This document shows positions 9,533-18,879 of a stretch of 64,000 nt of DNA, piece by piece; positions within the stretch are counted from its first letter, which is position 1, and each line of letters opens with the position of its first letter. Source of the stretch: Flammeovirga pectinis (GTDB lineage Bacteria; Bacteroidota; Bacteroidia; Cytophagales; Flammeovirgaceae); the NCBI RefSeq assembly GCF_003970675.1, contig NZ_CP034562.1, forward strand, positions 1,736,001 to 1,800,000. Reading direction: 5' to 3'. The position numbers were made by a program, and so were the translations under genes. The notes under the pieces were generated by a model. It ran no database searches and was not told where the DNA came from. It saw nothing but the letters and a program-made list of their open reading frames with translations.

Positions 9533-10876
9533 GTGTTCAATAAAATATTAATTGCAAATAGAGGCGAAATTGCTCTTCGTGTTATCCGTACTTGTAATGA
9601 GATGGGTATTAAGACTGTAGCTGTTTACTCTACTGCTGATAAAGAATCTTTGCATGTTCGATTTGCTGATGAAGCTGTTTGTATCGGACCTGCAAGTAGC
9701 ACTGATTCGTATTTAAACATACCGAACATTTTAGCTGCTGCAGAAATTACGAACTGTGATGCTATACATCCTGGTTATGGTTTCTTATCAGAAAATGCTC
9801 AGTTCTCAGCAATTTGTGCTGAAAATAACATTAAATTTATTGGTGCTTCGGCTGATATGATTAATCGCATGGGCGATAAAGCAACAGCTAAAGCAACAAT
9901 GAAAGAGGCAGGTGTGCCTACTATTCCAGGTTCTCAAGGTTTATTATCTTCTGTTGCAGAAGGTAAAGAAATCGCAGAAACAATTGGATATCCTGTAATT
10001 ATCAAAGCGACTGCTGGTGGTGGCGGACGTGGTATGCGTATTATTAACGAGCCATCTGAATTCCAAAAAGCTTGGGATTCTGCTCGTCAAGAATCTGCAG
10101 CTGCATTCGGTAACGACGGTATGTATCTTGAAAAATTCGTTGTTGAACCTCGTCACGTCGAAATTCAAATTATAGGTGATAGCTTTGGTAAAGCATGTCA
10201 CTTATCAGAAAGAGACTGTTCTATTCAACGTCGTCATCAAAAATTAACAGAAGAAGTTCCTTCTCCAGCTTTAAACGAAAAAATTCGTAAAAAAATGGGT
10301 GAGGCAGCAATTGCTGGTGCAGAACGTATTAAATACGAAGGTGCTGGTACTGTTGAATTTCTTTTAGATAAATTTGGTGATTTCTACTTTATGGAAATGA
10401 ATACTCGTATCCAAGTAGAACATCCTGTAACTGAACAAGTAACAGGTTTTGATCTTATCAAAGAGCAAATTAAAGTAGCTGCCGGCGAAAAAATCTCAGG
10501 GAAAAATTATTCTCCAATGTTCCATTCAATTGAATGTAGAATTAATGCGGAGGATCCTGCAAATGATTTTAGACCTTGTCCTGGTAAAATCACAACATTG
10601 CATATTCCTGGTGGACCAGGTGTAAGAGTTGATACTCACGTTTATACTGGGTACACAATTCCATCAAATTATGATTCAATGATTGCAAAATTGATTGTTA
10701 CAGCTGAAACAAGAGAAGGAGCAATTAAAAGAATGAAGCGTGCTTTAGGTGAGTTTGTAATTGAAGGTATTAAAACTACAATTCCTTTCCACTTAAGATT
10801 AATGGATAATGATGTTTATAAATCTGGTCATTTTACGACTGCATTTATGGATGAACATTCTTATGATACATTATAA
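9533..10876 (+). CDS. accC: Biotin carboxylase subunit of acetyl-CoA carboxylase
   Basis: A 447-residue protein with a GTG start at 9533; the N-terminus [19 protein letters not shown] matches the family start exactly. ATP-grasp features are visible: [13 protein letters not shown] (glycine-rich loop), [21 protein letters not shown] and [14 protein letters not shown] with the active-site Glu/Asn/Arg. It carboxylates the biotin on AccB using ATP and bicarbonate. A terminator follows, closing the yceD-to-accC cluster. Confidence 0.97.
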   Translation: MFNKILIANRGEIALRVIRTCNEMGIKTVAVYSTADKESLHVRFADEAVCIGPASSTDSYLNIPNILAAAEITNCDAIHPGYGFLSENAQFSAICAENNIKFIGASADMINRMGDKATAKATMKEAGVPTIPGSQGLLSSVAEGKEIAETIGYPVIIKATAGGGGRGMRIINEPSEFQKAWDSARQESAAAFGNDGMYLEKFVVEPRHVEIQIIGDSFGKACHLSERDCSIQRRHQKLTEEVPSPALNEKIRKKMGEAAIAGAERIKYEGAGTVEFLLDKFGDFYFMEMNTRIQVEHPVTEQVTGFDLIKEQIKVAAGEKISGKNYSPMFHSIECRINAEDPANDFRPCPGKITTLHIPGGPGVRVDTHVYTGYTIPSNYDSMIAKLIVTAETREGAIKRMKRALGEFVIEGIKTTIPFHLRLMDNDVYKSGHFTTAFMDEHSYDTL

Positions 10877-10905
10877 GTAACTTAATTCTTTAAGATATAA
10901 AATAT

Positions 10906-10944
10906 AAAATAGGGTAGCAATTTAATTTGTTACCCTATTTTTTT
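10906..10944 (+). terminator. Intrinsic terminator after accC
   Basis: Arms at 10906-10920 and 10927-10941 form a 15-bp stem with one G-U pair and a 6-base loop, followed by T's to 10944. Confidence 0.85.
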
Positions 10945-11216
10945 GTCAAATAACTTATATGTTAGATATTAATCAAATACCCTTGAAAATAACCGTATCA
11001 TTTCCTTTTTAGAGCTAATAAAATACACATTTCAAATTTTCTAATATTTGTGCTATGATAAAAGTAAGTTTTGTATATTTAAAATATTGAAGTAAACTTG
11101 CAATAGTAAATTAATTATTCATTATATATTTTATTAACCGAATGTATAAATAATATTATTAATATAATATTCGTGTAATAAAATATAGGTATACTTATTA
11201 TTTAATCAATTGTATA
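10945..11216. other. Very AT-rich intergenic region before the recombinase
   Basis: Between accC's terminator and the recombinase gene no coding frame is apparent. The stretch is far more AT-rich than the flanking genes and contains the long imperfect inverted repeat listed separately. No convincing promoter pair was found. Confidence 0.6.
11125..11187. repeat. Imperfect 19-bp inverted repeat upstream of the tyrosine recombinase
   Basis: Left arm TATATTTTATTAACCGAAT (11125-11143) is the reverse complement of the right arm at 11169-11187 at 17 of 19 positions; the only differences are the two bases between the TATATTTTATTA and CGAAT cores. The 25-base interior is itself palindrome-like AT sequence. 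It ends 29 bases before the recombinase ATG. It could be a recombinase or operator site, or simply an AT-rich cruciform; it is not followed by a T run. Confidence 0.5.
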
Positions 11217-12488
11217 ATGAAATATCAAATAAATTCCATGAAACCACTTCCTTCTAACGAAATAAAAGAAGGGATGTATATTGATTCAATTATTAAAGAA
11301 TATAAAAATTATCTCTTGTTAGAAATAAATGATGAAAAGGTCAATACAGCGTATAAAGCTCTTACAGTTTTTAGAAATTTTCTAGATTATATACTTCGAT
11401 TTAGAGAGGGGAGGTTTTCTAAAATTAGTTTTGAAAAATATTCTGAGTATTTAGTAGACTTAGTTGATAAAAATGAAATTTCTACTTCAAAAAAAGCATT
11501 TAAAAGAATGTATGCTAGAAGAATAGCTATAGAAGGTAAAGCAGGTTATTTAAGATGGATGCTTGATAATAATATCAATCAAGTTCTGGTATCACCAAAA
11601 AACAAATTATTGTCTAATAAATGGGACGATAATTTTAAATTATGGTTAGCGTCAAAGTCCAAACTTAAAAGGACTACAAATTATCCAATTTATATTTCAA
11701 ATATTGTCAATAATTATATTAAATGGATTTATAATACTTCTGATTTACAAATAATTAATGATATTACTGTTAATCAATTTCTAAGAAATAATGCCCATTT
11801 AAAAACTTCAACGCTTAATCTCTACCTAAAAGCAATTAAAAGATTTGCTGATTTTTATATAGAAAATAGTGAAGATGAAAAAGGAAAAATTGAGGCAAAA
11901 AAAATATTGAAATTAAACGAATTTGAGACGAATAATAGTATTGAGAGAATTAGAATAGATACTACTATTATTAATAGATTATATAGAAATGCAAATGATA
12001 AAATTGATTTAATTCTACATTTAGGCGTTGATTTAGGATTAAGAGCTAGTTCTATGATCAATTTACAATTGAAAGATATTGACTGGGAAAGAAAAAAAAT
12101 TTCAATTTGGTTAAAGGGTAGAAATGAAAAAGAAAGTTTACCTATTCCTAAAAACTTATTTGATGTACTTGATAGGTATTGTATTGGAATGGAATTAGAG
12201 CAATTTGTACTTGGTTTTAGTACACAAAATTCATCTTCAATTTCTAAATATTTTTCAGACTTCCTAATAAGAAATGACGTGAAAGTAATTGAAAAAGAAG
12301 GTGATTTATATTCAATCAGTCTACATAATTTGAGGCATACTTTTGCTTATAACTCTCTTGATAAATATGGGCTTATTATGACTTCTAAATTACTTTGTCA
12401 TTCATCAGTTGAAATTACACAGAAACATTATTTAAAAGATAAGTTAAGAGACGAAATGAATTTAATTTTTTCTGATCAATACAAATAA
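11217..12488 (+). CDS. Tyrosine recombinase/integrase, solitary
   Basis: A 423-residue protein. The N-terminal half (to about 240) looks like core-binding (SAM-like) helices. The C-terminal catalytic domain has the R-H-R-H-Y set: Arg in LGLRASSM, HNLRHTFAY (H and R), and LLCHSSVEITQKHYL (H and the nucleophilic Tyr). The gene is therefore probably intact. It is more AT-rich than accC next door and sits alone between housekeeping genes, flanked by an inverted repeat upstream and a gene remnant downstream. It could be an integron- or phage-type integrase or a site-specific invertase; the target is unknown. Confidence 0.88.
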   Translation: MKYQINSMKPLPSNEIKEGMYIDSIIKEYKNYLLLEINDEKVNTAYKALTVFRNFLDYILRFREGRFSKISFEKYSEYLVDLVDKNEISTSKKAFKRMYARRIAIEGKAGYLRWMLDNNINQVLVSPKNKLLSNKWDDNFKLWLASKSKLKRTTNYPIYISNIVNNYIKWIYNTSDLQIINDITVNQFLRNNAHLKTSTLNLYLKAIKRFADFYIENSEDEKGKIEAKKILKLNEFETNNSIERIRIDTTIINRLYRNANDKIDLILHLGVDLGLRASSMINLQLKDIDWERKKISIWLKGRNEKESLPIPKNLFDVLDRYCIGMELEQFVLGFSTQNSSSISKYFSDFLIRNDVKVIEKEGDLYSISLHNLRHTFAYNSLDKYGLIMTSKLLCHSSVEITQKHYLKDKLRDEMNLIFSDQYK

Positions 12489-12500
12489 TAATAAGTTTAA

Positions 12501-12823
12501 ATTTACTTGAAGATTTGTTTCCATTTTCAGACAATACAAAAAAATAGTAGTAGGTCGCTAGATCAGGAGAATAATCAATTAGGTGCTGTTGTAATTTGGG
12601 AAATTGTGAAAGGTTTTGGAATTTGTAATGACTTATTATTTTATTCCTTAAAAATATTGCTGAGAAACTAAGTATTAAAGCAATAGATGTTACTCCTAAA
12701 ATGATAACAAAAATGGGAGGTAAAATTATCGGAGAAAAAACTAACTTTTACGGAATACCAATCACAACCATGTCTTTAAGTAAATCGCAATTTTTTAATT
12801 CTATATCAAGTTCTAATAGATAG
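12501..12823 (+). pseudogene. Frameshifted gene remnant, unknown product
   Basis: Two overlapping open stretches read like one protein broken by a frameshift. The first (stop at 12669-12671) contains RSLDQENNQLGAVVIWEIVK; the second, in another frame, contains KNIAEKLSIKAIDVTPKM and later GGKIIGEKTNFYGIP, ending at the TAG at 12821-12823. No plausible start codon precedes the first part, so the 5' end is also missing. The tail pattern vaguely recalls GNAT-fold acyltransferases, but that is weak. It sits directly behind the recombinase gene. Confidence 0.5.
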
Positions 12824-12846
12824 TATGCATATTAGTTTTATATACA

Positions 12847-12894
12847 AAAATGAGTCATCACTTTTAAAAATATAAAGTTATGACTCATTTTTTT
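12847..12894. terminator. Bidirectional terminator at the recombinase/DUF2147 junction
   Basis: Perfect 12-bp arms at 12847-12858 and 12880-12891 with a 21-base loop. There are T's after the right arm and A's inside and before the left arm. It serves the leftward TolC-DUF2147 operon, whose last stop is at 12912. Confidence 0.7.
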
Positions 12895-12911
12895 AGAGAA
12901 AGAGAAGTAGT

Positions 12912-13334
12912 TTACTCTACTCTTAACCAAGTTTGTGTTTTATAAATAAACCCTATGTAACCACGTACCTGAAGTTTTCCATCTTCAACCCATATTTTTC
13001 CAGTATAGATTTTCCCATTTTCAGGTTTTAAGATTTGTCCATCAGACCATTGGTCACCATTAGATTCCATATCCCAAATAATTTCCATACCAACTACAGG
13101 TTTATCTTTTTTATCTCCAGGGCACTTATCACAAGTAGTATCTTCAGGGTCAACTAATAACTTAATAATTTTCCCTTTCATTTGCTCACCATCCTTGTAT
13201 ATTTCAACATAGGCTTTGGCTTCATTTGTTTCATCATCAATTGTTTTCCAGATGCCAAAAGGAGAAGTTTCTTGAGCAGAAGAGCTGAATGATAGGAGTA
13301 ATATGAAATTTAAACTTAGATAGAATGCTTTCAT
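12912..13334 (-). CDS. Secreted DUF2147 domain protein
   Basis: A 140-residue protein. An N-terminal signal peptide (to SSSAQ) is followed by a single DUF2147 domain: FGIWKTIDDET near the start, the Cys pair in TTCDKCPGDK, and GYIGFIYKTQTWLRV at the end. The domain is a small secreted beta-barrel-like fold of unknown function, common in Bacteroidota and Proteobacteria. It starts 11 bases after the TolC-like gene, so the two form an operon. Confidence 0.85.
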   Translation of the reverse strand: MKAFYLSLNFILLLSFSSSAQETSPFGIWKTIDDETNEAKAYVEIYKDGEQMKGKIIKLLVDPEDTTCDKCPGDKKDKPVVGMEIIWDMESNGDQWSDGQILKPENGKIYTGKIWVEDGKLQVRGYIGFIYKTQTWLRVE

Positions 13335-13345
13335 TGTATAGTTTT

Positions 13346-14692
13346 TTATTCTAAAATAATTTGCTTTCCTGAATAGAAATCAAGGATTTTTCTTGAGAAA
13401 ATAAATTGATATTTTGATCTGTTTAGCTCTGCTTTTGCAATATTTAGATTGTTTTCTGCAACAACATAATCGGTTGTTGAAGCAGCTCCAGAAGCAAATC
13501 TTTTATTTACAGATCTAAACTGTTCTTGTAGAGATTCTACAGATTTTCTATTAGAAATATATGTCTTTTGAGAAGAAAGAGCATTGATATAAGACTGTTC
13601 AATTTTCTTTCTTAAATCATTTAATTGTTGTTGTAACTGCACTTCATTTTTCTTTGTAGATAACCTTGCTTTGTTTACAGCAGTTTTAACATTACGTCTA
13701 CTGTAAATGGGTATATTTAACTGAATAGTAGCTACTTGACTAAAGAAGTTTTCAAACTGTGTACCTAAAGAAGTATCATTTGGGTCGATAGGATTTACAT
13801 AATTTGAGGAATATCTTGTATTTAGATTCCCATTAAAATTTAATGATGGATAATAATCACCTTTAGCAATTTTTTCTTGAAATTCGGTTACAGATATATT
13901 TAATTCTGCTTGTTTAATTTCAGGCATAATTAACTTAGATTCATCAAATACAACTTCCGACGGAGTAAATTGCATTGTAGTATCTGGGTCAGCAAAATTA
14001 GGAATATCAACATTAAAGTTTGTAGAGAAATCTAGCTGCATAGATTGCTTTAAAGTTAGAATTGCAATATTGTAAGAGTTTTCTGATTCAGTAAGCTGTC
14101 TTTCGGTATCTGCAAATTGAGACATTAAATCAAGTAATTCAGATAGAGGCGAAGCTCCAGCTTCAACTAGTCTTTTTGTTCTATCTACTTGTTCTTGAAG
14201 TGTTTTTACTCTCTTTTTTGAGATTTCAACATTTTCAAATTTATAAATTACATCTAAATAATTTTCCGTAACCTGAATGATTATATCATTTTCAATCTTG
14301 TCTTTTCCAAATTCAGCACTTTCAATACTAGAGCGAGATTGCTTAATAGTATTAGAAATTTTTCTGCCATTAAATATAGGAATACCTACTTGAGCACCAA
14401 AAGAACCAGTATTTACGCTCTGTTGAGAATATACATTGGTTGTTGGATCGGGGTTTAAACCTCTATTAAAACTATGAGAATAAAAACCAGATACACTTGG
14501 GTATCTTTGGGCTCTAGCTTGTTTGTATTCTTCGGTTCTATCACCAACCTCATAATCTTGTAACTTTACATAGAGATTATTTTCTATTGCGAATTCAACA
14601 CATTGACTATAAGACCATAAACTATCTTGTGCGAAAGTTGTGGAAGTAGATAGAAGTGTAAGTAATATTGCGAGGAGTTTGTTTCTTAACAT
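13346..14692 (-). CDS. TolC-family outer membrane efflux protein
   Basis: A 448-residue protein. A signal peptide (to TFAQ) is followed by two similar helical-hairpin halves typical of OEP/TolC proteins: YPSVSGFYSHSFNRG and FGAQVGIPIFNGRK in the first half, and YYPSLNFNGNLNTRYSS and IQLNIPIYSRRN in the second. It forms trimeric outer-membrane channels working with inner-membrane pumps. No RND or ABC partner is encoded next to it here, so the partner pump must be elsewhere. Confidence 0.92.
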   Translation of the reverse strand: MLRNKLLAILLTLLSTSTTFAQDSLWSYSQCVEFAIENNLYVKLQDYEVGDRTEEYKQARAQRYPSVSGFYSHSFNRGLNPDPTTNVYSQQSVNTGSFGAQVGIPIFNGRKISNTIKQSRSSIESAEFGKDKIENDIIIQVTENYLDVIYKFENVEISKKRVKTLQEQVDRTKRLVEAGASPLSELLDLMSQFADTERQLTESENSYNIAILTLKQSMQLDFSTNFNVDIPNFADPDTTMQFTPSEVVFDESKLIMPEIKQAELNISVTEFQEKIAKGDYYPSLNFNGNLNTRYSSNYVNPIDPNDTSLGTQFENFFSQVATIQLNIPIYSRRNVKTAVNKARLSTKKNEVQLQQQLNDLRKKIEQSYINALSSQKTYISNRKSVESLQEQFRSVNKRFASGAASTTDYVVAENNLNIAKAELNRSKYQFIFSRKILDFYSGKQIILE

Positions 14693-14766
14693 GATGAAAA
14701 TGCAGAGGCATTTAAAAAGTATGTATTTAAAAGTATAAGTTAATAAAGTTTTAGATTCTTCTATAA

Positions 14767-15444
14767 TTACTCATCCACATTTGGTAAAAAAGTTACATTT
14801 ACAACCCATTTTAAACTTTGAAGGTATTGTAAAGTAATGTCTCTAGGAGCTGAATCCATTTCTATAAATTGACATGCCGCTTGATGTTTCCCTTTTCTAG
14901 AAACGGTCATTTCTGCAATATTTACATCTTCCTGAGCTAAAAGGTTTGAAATAAAAGATATTGATCCTTTTCTGTCTTCTGCAGTAACGATTAAGGTAGG
15001 AGAATTTGCACTAAAATTAGATGTGAAACCATCAACTTGACGAATTGAAATAATACCACCACCTTTACTTACACCAACTAATTCTAATTTTTGATCACCT
15101 TTAAATAAGATTAACTTTATAGTATTAGGGTGATGTGCTGATGCATTACCTACTGGTTTAAATTCAAAGTCAAGATTACTTTCTTCAGCTTTATCGAATG
15201 CTAATTTTATATTAGGGTCGTCCGTTTGCATTCCCATTAATCCAGCTAAAATGGCTTTATCAGAACCGTGACCTTCATAAGTTCGTGCAAAGGAATTATA
15301 GAAAATTATTTCTGCTTTATCTGGTGTTCCTCCAATCATCTTATTTCCAACTCTTCCAATTCTTACAACACCCGCTGTATGAGAGCTAGATGGTCCGATC
15401 ATAATAGGACCTATCATATCGAATATGCTTGATTTTTCTGCCAT
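14767..15444 (-). CDS. sdaAB: L-serine ammonia-lyase, iron-sulfur-dependent, beta subunit
   Basis: A 225-residue protein. The N-terminal serine dehydratase beta domain starts with the family signature IGPIMIGPSSSHTAGVVRIGR. The C-terminal ACT domain (about residues 150-225) begins TLIVTAEDRKGSISFISNLL. It partners with an alpha subunit carrying the 4Fe-4S cluster to deaminate serine to pyruvate. No alpha gene is adjacent, so it must be encoded elsewhere. Confidence 0.93.
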   Translation of the reverse strand: MAEKSSIFDMIGPIMIGPSSSHTAGVVRIGRVGNKMIGGTPDKAEIIFYNSFARTYEGHGSDKAILAGLMGMQTDDPNIKLAFDKAEESNLDFEFKPVGNASAHHPNTIKLILFKGDQKLELVGVSKGGGIISIRQVDGFTSNFSANSPTLIVTAEDRKGSISFISNLLAQEDVNIAEMTVSRKGKHQAACQFIEMDSAPRDITLQYLQSLKWVVNVTFLPNVDE

Positions 15445-15524
15445 GTTTATATATATAATTGAAGAACTAGGTTAAGATTCTTCATAGTATTTAGTATGTG
15501 TTTATTTAATATCTATAAAGATCA

Positions 15525-16685
15525 TTATTTCAGTTCAAAAGTAAAGACTTTTACTGTTGAATATTTGTAATTACATACCCAAGCTTCAATTATAGTAGTA
15601 TTTTCAAATAGAGTAATACCAACAGGCCCTCCATTAGATTTATATTCACCTACTTTGATGCCATTTTCTAAATTGAAAACTTGTAGTAAGTCACTCGCGT
15701 AACATGTCACAAAAATAAATTTTTCATTCTTTGAAATAGCAATACTTCTAGGGTCATCTGCTGTGGTAATACTTCTTACTTTTTTTAGAGTTCCTCTATT
15801 ATAAACACTAATTATTTCTTTACTACTTTGGGAAAGCACAATTTCATTTGCTGTTAATTTAATATCTCTAGGTGAAACAACATCTTTAATAACTGTATCT
15901 AATTTTAGTGTAGTTAGATTGTATATGCTTAAAGAATAGGAGCCCATATTACCGATTATAATTCTATTGTATTTTTCATCAATAAGTATTCCTCTAGGCG
16001 TACCTTGTGTTTTAATGTGTTGAGTTGTTTTCCATTCGTTTTTATCACCAGAAGCATCAATTATAGAAAAAGAATTGTCGTGCCAATTTGTAACATAAAC
16101 TTGTTCTTTTTTTATTGAGTACCCGATTGATTTAGGGGTAGTTTCTGTATCAAGAAAGTCAAGTTTAATTTTTTTAGGGGTAGTCGAATTTGAATCTAGT
16201 AGAAAAGCATTATAGTTTGTCTTTGCTTTTGGTTCATAATTGATATCCCAGACAGCTACAGCATCAGCATTATGTAAACTAACCCATAAATACTGACCAT
16301 TGTTGGTGAAAATTCCTTCAACAGGTTTTTCTTTTGTTGATTTTACCCAATTCTTTGTTGAGTAATTATAACCAAGACCTTCCGTTGGTTTAAACTTTAA
16401 TGTCCTTTGTCTTTTTCTAGTTTTTTGATCAATCTCAACAATAGATTTCCCCTCTAAGCATAATGCATATATGTGTAATTGGTTTGGTGATATTAATAAA
16501 GATTTAGGTGATCTATCTACAGGGAAGCGTTGAGATGTAATATAAATTAATGAATCATAGTTCTTTGGATGTTGTTTTGAAAGGTATTCTGAATTAAAAT
16601 TAAGCGTGATAAAATATCCACCTATAATTAATATTAAGGTGGATATCATAAGAATTAAAGCTATTTTTTTAACAGTAAAATGCAT
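15525..16685 (-). CDS. Membrane-anchored YncE-like beta-propeller protein
   Basis: A 386-residue protein with one N-terminal membrane segment (about residues 7-27), probably a signal anchor. It is followed by propeller blades with the repeated pattern seen in YncE/40-residue YVTN proteins: SPKSLLISPNQLHIYAL, GTPRGILIDEKYNRIIIGN, SPRDIKLTANEIVLS, DPRSIAISKNEKFIFVTCY. It likely acts in the periplasm, and the ligand is unknown. It starts 15 bases after the Nif3 gene and is probably co-transcribed with it. Confidence 0.8.
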   Translation of the reverse strand: MHFTVKKIALILMISTLILIIGGYFITLNFNSEYLSKQHPKNYDSLIYITSQRFPVDRSPKSLLISPNQLHIYALCLEGKSIVEIDQKTRKRQRTLKFKPTEGLGYNYSTKNWVKSTKEKPVEGIFTNNGQYLWVSLHNADAVAVWDINYEPKAKTNYNAFLLDSNSTTPKKIKLDFLDTETTPKSIGYSIKKEQVYVTNWHDNSFSIIDASGDKNEWKTTQHIKTQGTPRGILIDEKYNRIIIGNMGSYSLSIYNLTTLKLDTVIKDVVSPRDIKLTANEIVLSQSSKEIISVYNRGTLKKVRSITTADDPRSIAISKNEKFIFVTCYASDLLQVFNLENGIKVGEYKSNGGPVGITLFENTTIIEAWVCNYKYSTVKVFTFELK

Positions 16686-16700
16686 ATTACTTGCATGCTA

Positions 16701-17798
16701 TTACACAAAATAATTGATGGGATTTGTATTGATAGTAGTCTTTAGACACTTAACTGTTTCAAATTGTGACTCAATAAAATCTTTAAGTAAATCAGAAGTA
16801 AATTGTTCACTTTCATAATGTCCAATATCTGCAATAATAATTTTACCTTCGGCATCAAAAAATTCGTGGTATTTAAAATCACCAGTAATAAATATATCAG
16901 CTTTGATAGACATAGCGTTTCTTAAAAGAAAACTTCCTGATCCACCGCAAACAGCCACTTTCTTAATCTTTTTATTTAAAAGTGGAGTGTGTCGAATTAC
17001 ACCTACTCCAAAAGTTTGCTTTATTCTTTTCAGAAATTCTATTTCATCTTCAGCTTCTGGCAAAGTACCATACATACCAGAACCAATTTCATTGTCTGTG
17101 TTTTCTAACGCAGTTATTTGATAAGCCACTTCCTCGTATGGATGTGAGCTTAAAAGAGCATTAATTATTTGACCTTTTAAATGTTTTTGAAATTGTATTT
17201 CTAGTTTAATTTCAGGAGTACTTTTTCTAATACCTTTATCACCAATAGTTGGAGTAGAATTGGCATTTGGAGTATAACTTCCAATACCTTCAGATCTGAA
17301 GTTACAACCATCATAATTTCCAATTTTACCAGCACCTGTTAAGTGTAAAGCATTCTCTACTTTCTCAATACTATTACTTGGCACATAAGTTACAAGTTTA
17401 AATAAATTTGATTGGGTAGGAGCTAATATTCTTTGGTTTGTCAATCCAATTAGATCGCATATTTTGGCATTGACACCATGTTGCATATTATCTAAATTTG
17501 TATGGATTGCATAAATAGAGATATCATTCTTTATTGCTTTAATGATTGTACGTTCAACATAATTCTTTCCATTTAGACGTTTCAATCCTTTAAAAACTAT
17601 GGGATGATGAGCAACTATTAAATTACATCCTTTAGCAATTGCTTCTTCTATAATTTCTTCTGTACAATCAAGACTTACCAGTACTTTTGTAACTATGTCG
17701 TTACCTGAGCCAGTAATTAGTCCTGCATTATCATAACTTTCTTGATACATAGAAGGAGCTAGTGTATCAAGCTTATTAATTATTTCTTTTACTTTCAT
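16701..17798 (-). CDS. Nif3-like dinuclear metal centre hexameric protein
   Basis: A 365-residue protein, the long Nif3/YqfO-type form with an extra PII-like insert between two NIF3 halves. Metal-ligand motifs are visible: VAHHPIVFKGLKRLNG and IHTNLDNMQHGVN in the N-terminal half, and IADIGHYESEQF in the C-terminal half. The family is universal and may have a GTP-cyclohydrolase-I-like or hydrolase role, but the physiological reaction is not settled. It is the first gene of a two-gene unit with the YncE-like gene. Confidence 0.9.
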   Translation of the reverse strand: MKVKEIINKLDTLAPSMYQESYDNAGLITGSGNDIVTKVLVSLDCTEEIIEEAIAKGCNLIVAHHPIVFKGLKRLNGKNYVERTIIKAIKNDISIYAIHTNLDNMQHGVNAKICDLIGLTNQRILAPTQSNLFKLVTYVPSNSIEKVENALHLTGAGKIGNYDGCNFRSEGIGSYTPNANSTPTIGDKGIRKSTPEIKLEIQFQKHLKGQIINALLSSHPYEEVAYQITALENTDNEIGSGMYGTLPEAEDEIEFLKRIKQTFGVGVIRHTPLLNKKIKKVAVCGGSGSFLLRNAMSIKADIFITGDFKYHEFFDAEGKIIIADIGHYESEQFTSDLLKDFIESQFETVKCLKTTINTNPINYFV

Positions 17799-17810
17799 AT
17801 TGCTTTTTAA

Positions 17811-17842
17811 ATAAATAAAGCTCGAATCTAATGAAACGAGCT
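17811..17842 (-). terminator. Weak hairpin after the universal stress gene
   Basis: A 6-bp stem AGCTCG/CGAGCT (17819-17824 with 17837-17842) followed leftward by a T-rich stretch, between the usp stop and the Nif3 start. Confidence 0.45.
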
Positions 17843-17875
17843 AAATTTTAATAGTAAGGTTCTTTATAAGAAGAA

Positions 17876-18748
17876 CTATTCCTTTAATTTTTTATTAAAA
17901 GTAAGTACTGGACGAATTGCATGGTTGGCAACTTCTTCTGCAATACTTCCAAGAAGTAAATGTTGAATACCTGTACGACCATGAGTTGTTAAACTAATCA
18001 TATCAGCATTTATAAATTCTGCAAAACCTCTAATGCCTTCTTCTTCAGAAAAATCATTGAAAGTGGCTACATCAAAGTTTTTGAATTGATGTGTTTTTGC
18101 AAAATCTTGAAGATGTTGAATTGAAAATGGAGTCGCCTCAAAATTATTTGGTGTAATTACTTTGACAAGGTGAATTTTGGAATCAAAAAGTTCTTGAAAT
18201 AACTGAATAGAAGAGATTGCATGTTGAGAGACTTTATTAAAGTCAGATGCAAAAACAATATTTTTTGGTCCAAAATCTTTTTCTTCCCTTTTAATAGTAA
18301 GAACAGGTACTTTTGCGAGTCTAATAATTTTTTCGGTATTAGATCCAACTAGTACTTCATCAATTCCACTTATACCTTGAGAACCAATCACAATTAAATC
18401 TGTTTTGTCTTTTACCACAAAATCAGCTAAATGTCTTTGAAGAGAATCAAATTCAATGTGTTTCTCAATGGTAACTTCAGGGTTTTCAGCAATAATCTTA
18501 TTTACTTTGGTTTCTACAACCTCAGACAACTTCTTAGTGTAATGTACATAAACCTCTGGATCTTCCATTCCAACATCACCAGCACCAAAAACAGATAAAC
18601 TATCGTAATGATTTATTGTAGGAACATCGATAACATGTAATAAAGAAATTGACGCATTAATTTTTTTTGCAATAGTAATAGCAACATTTAAAGCGTTATT
18701 TGCTTCTGGAGAGAAGTCTGTTGGGACTAAAATATTTTTTATCTTCAT
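17876..18748 (-). CDS. Tandem universal stress protein (two UspA domains)
   Basis: A 290-residue protein made of two UspA domains (about 1-145 and 150-285). The first begins KIKNILVPTDFSPEANNAL and contains the ATP-binding-type motif IVIGSQGISGIDEVLVGS. The second begins NIVFASDFNK and ends LTTHGRTGIQHLLLGSIAEEV. Tandem Usps bind ATP and have stress-related roles that vary by species. It stands alone. Confidence 0.92.
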   Translation of the reverse strand: MKIKNILVPTDFSPEANNALNVAITIAKKINASISLLHVIDVPTINHYDSLSVFGAGDVGMEDPEVYVHYTKKLSEVVETKVNKIIAENPEVTIEKHIEFDSLQRHLADFVVKDKTDLIVIGSQGISGIDEVLVGSNTEKIIRLAKVPVLTIKREEKDFGPKNIVFASDFNKVSQHAISSIQLFQELFDSKIHLVKVITPNNFEATPFSIQHLQDFAKTHQFKNFDVATFNDFSEEEGIRGFAEFINADMISLTTHGRTGIQHLLLGSIAEEVANHAIRPVLTFNKKLKE

Positions 18749-18879
18749 GATTTTTAGTTGTTTTATTTCCTACTATGAAGATACAAATATGTTCTCAAAA
18801 ATGATAGTCTTTTATATATAAAAACGTTGTAATTACACTAATTATTTATTACTGAAATTTATATAACAGATAGTAAAAC

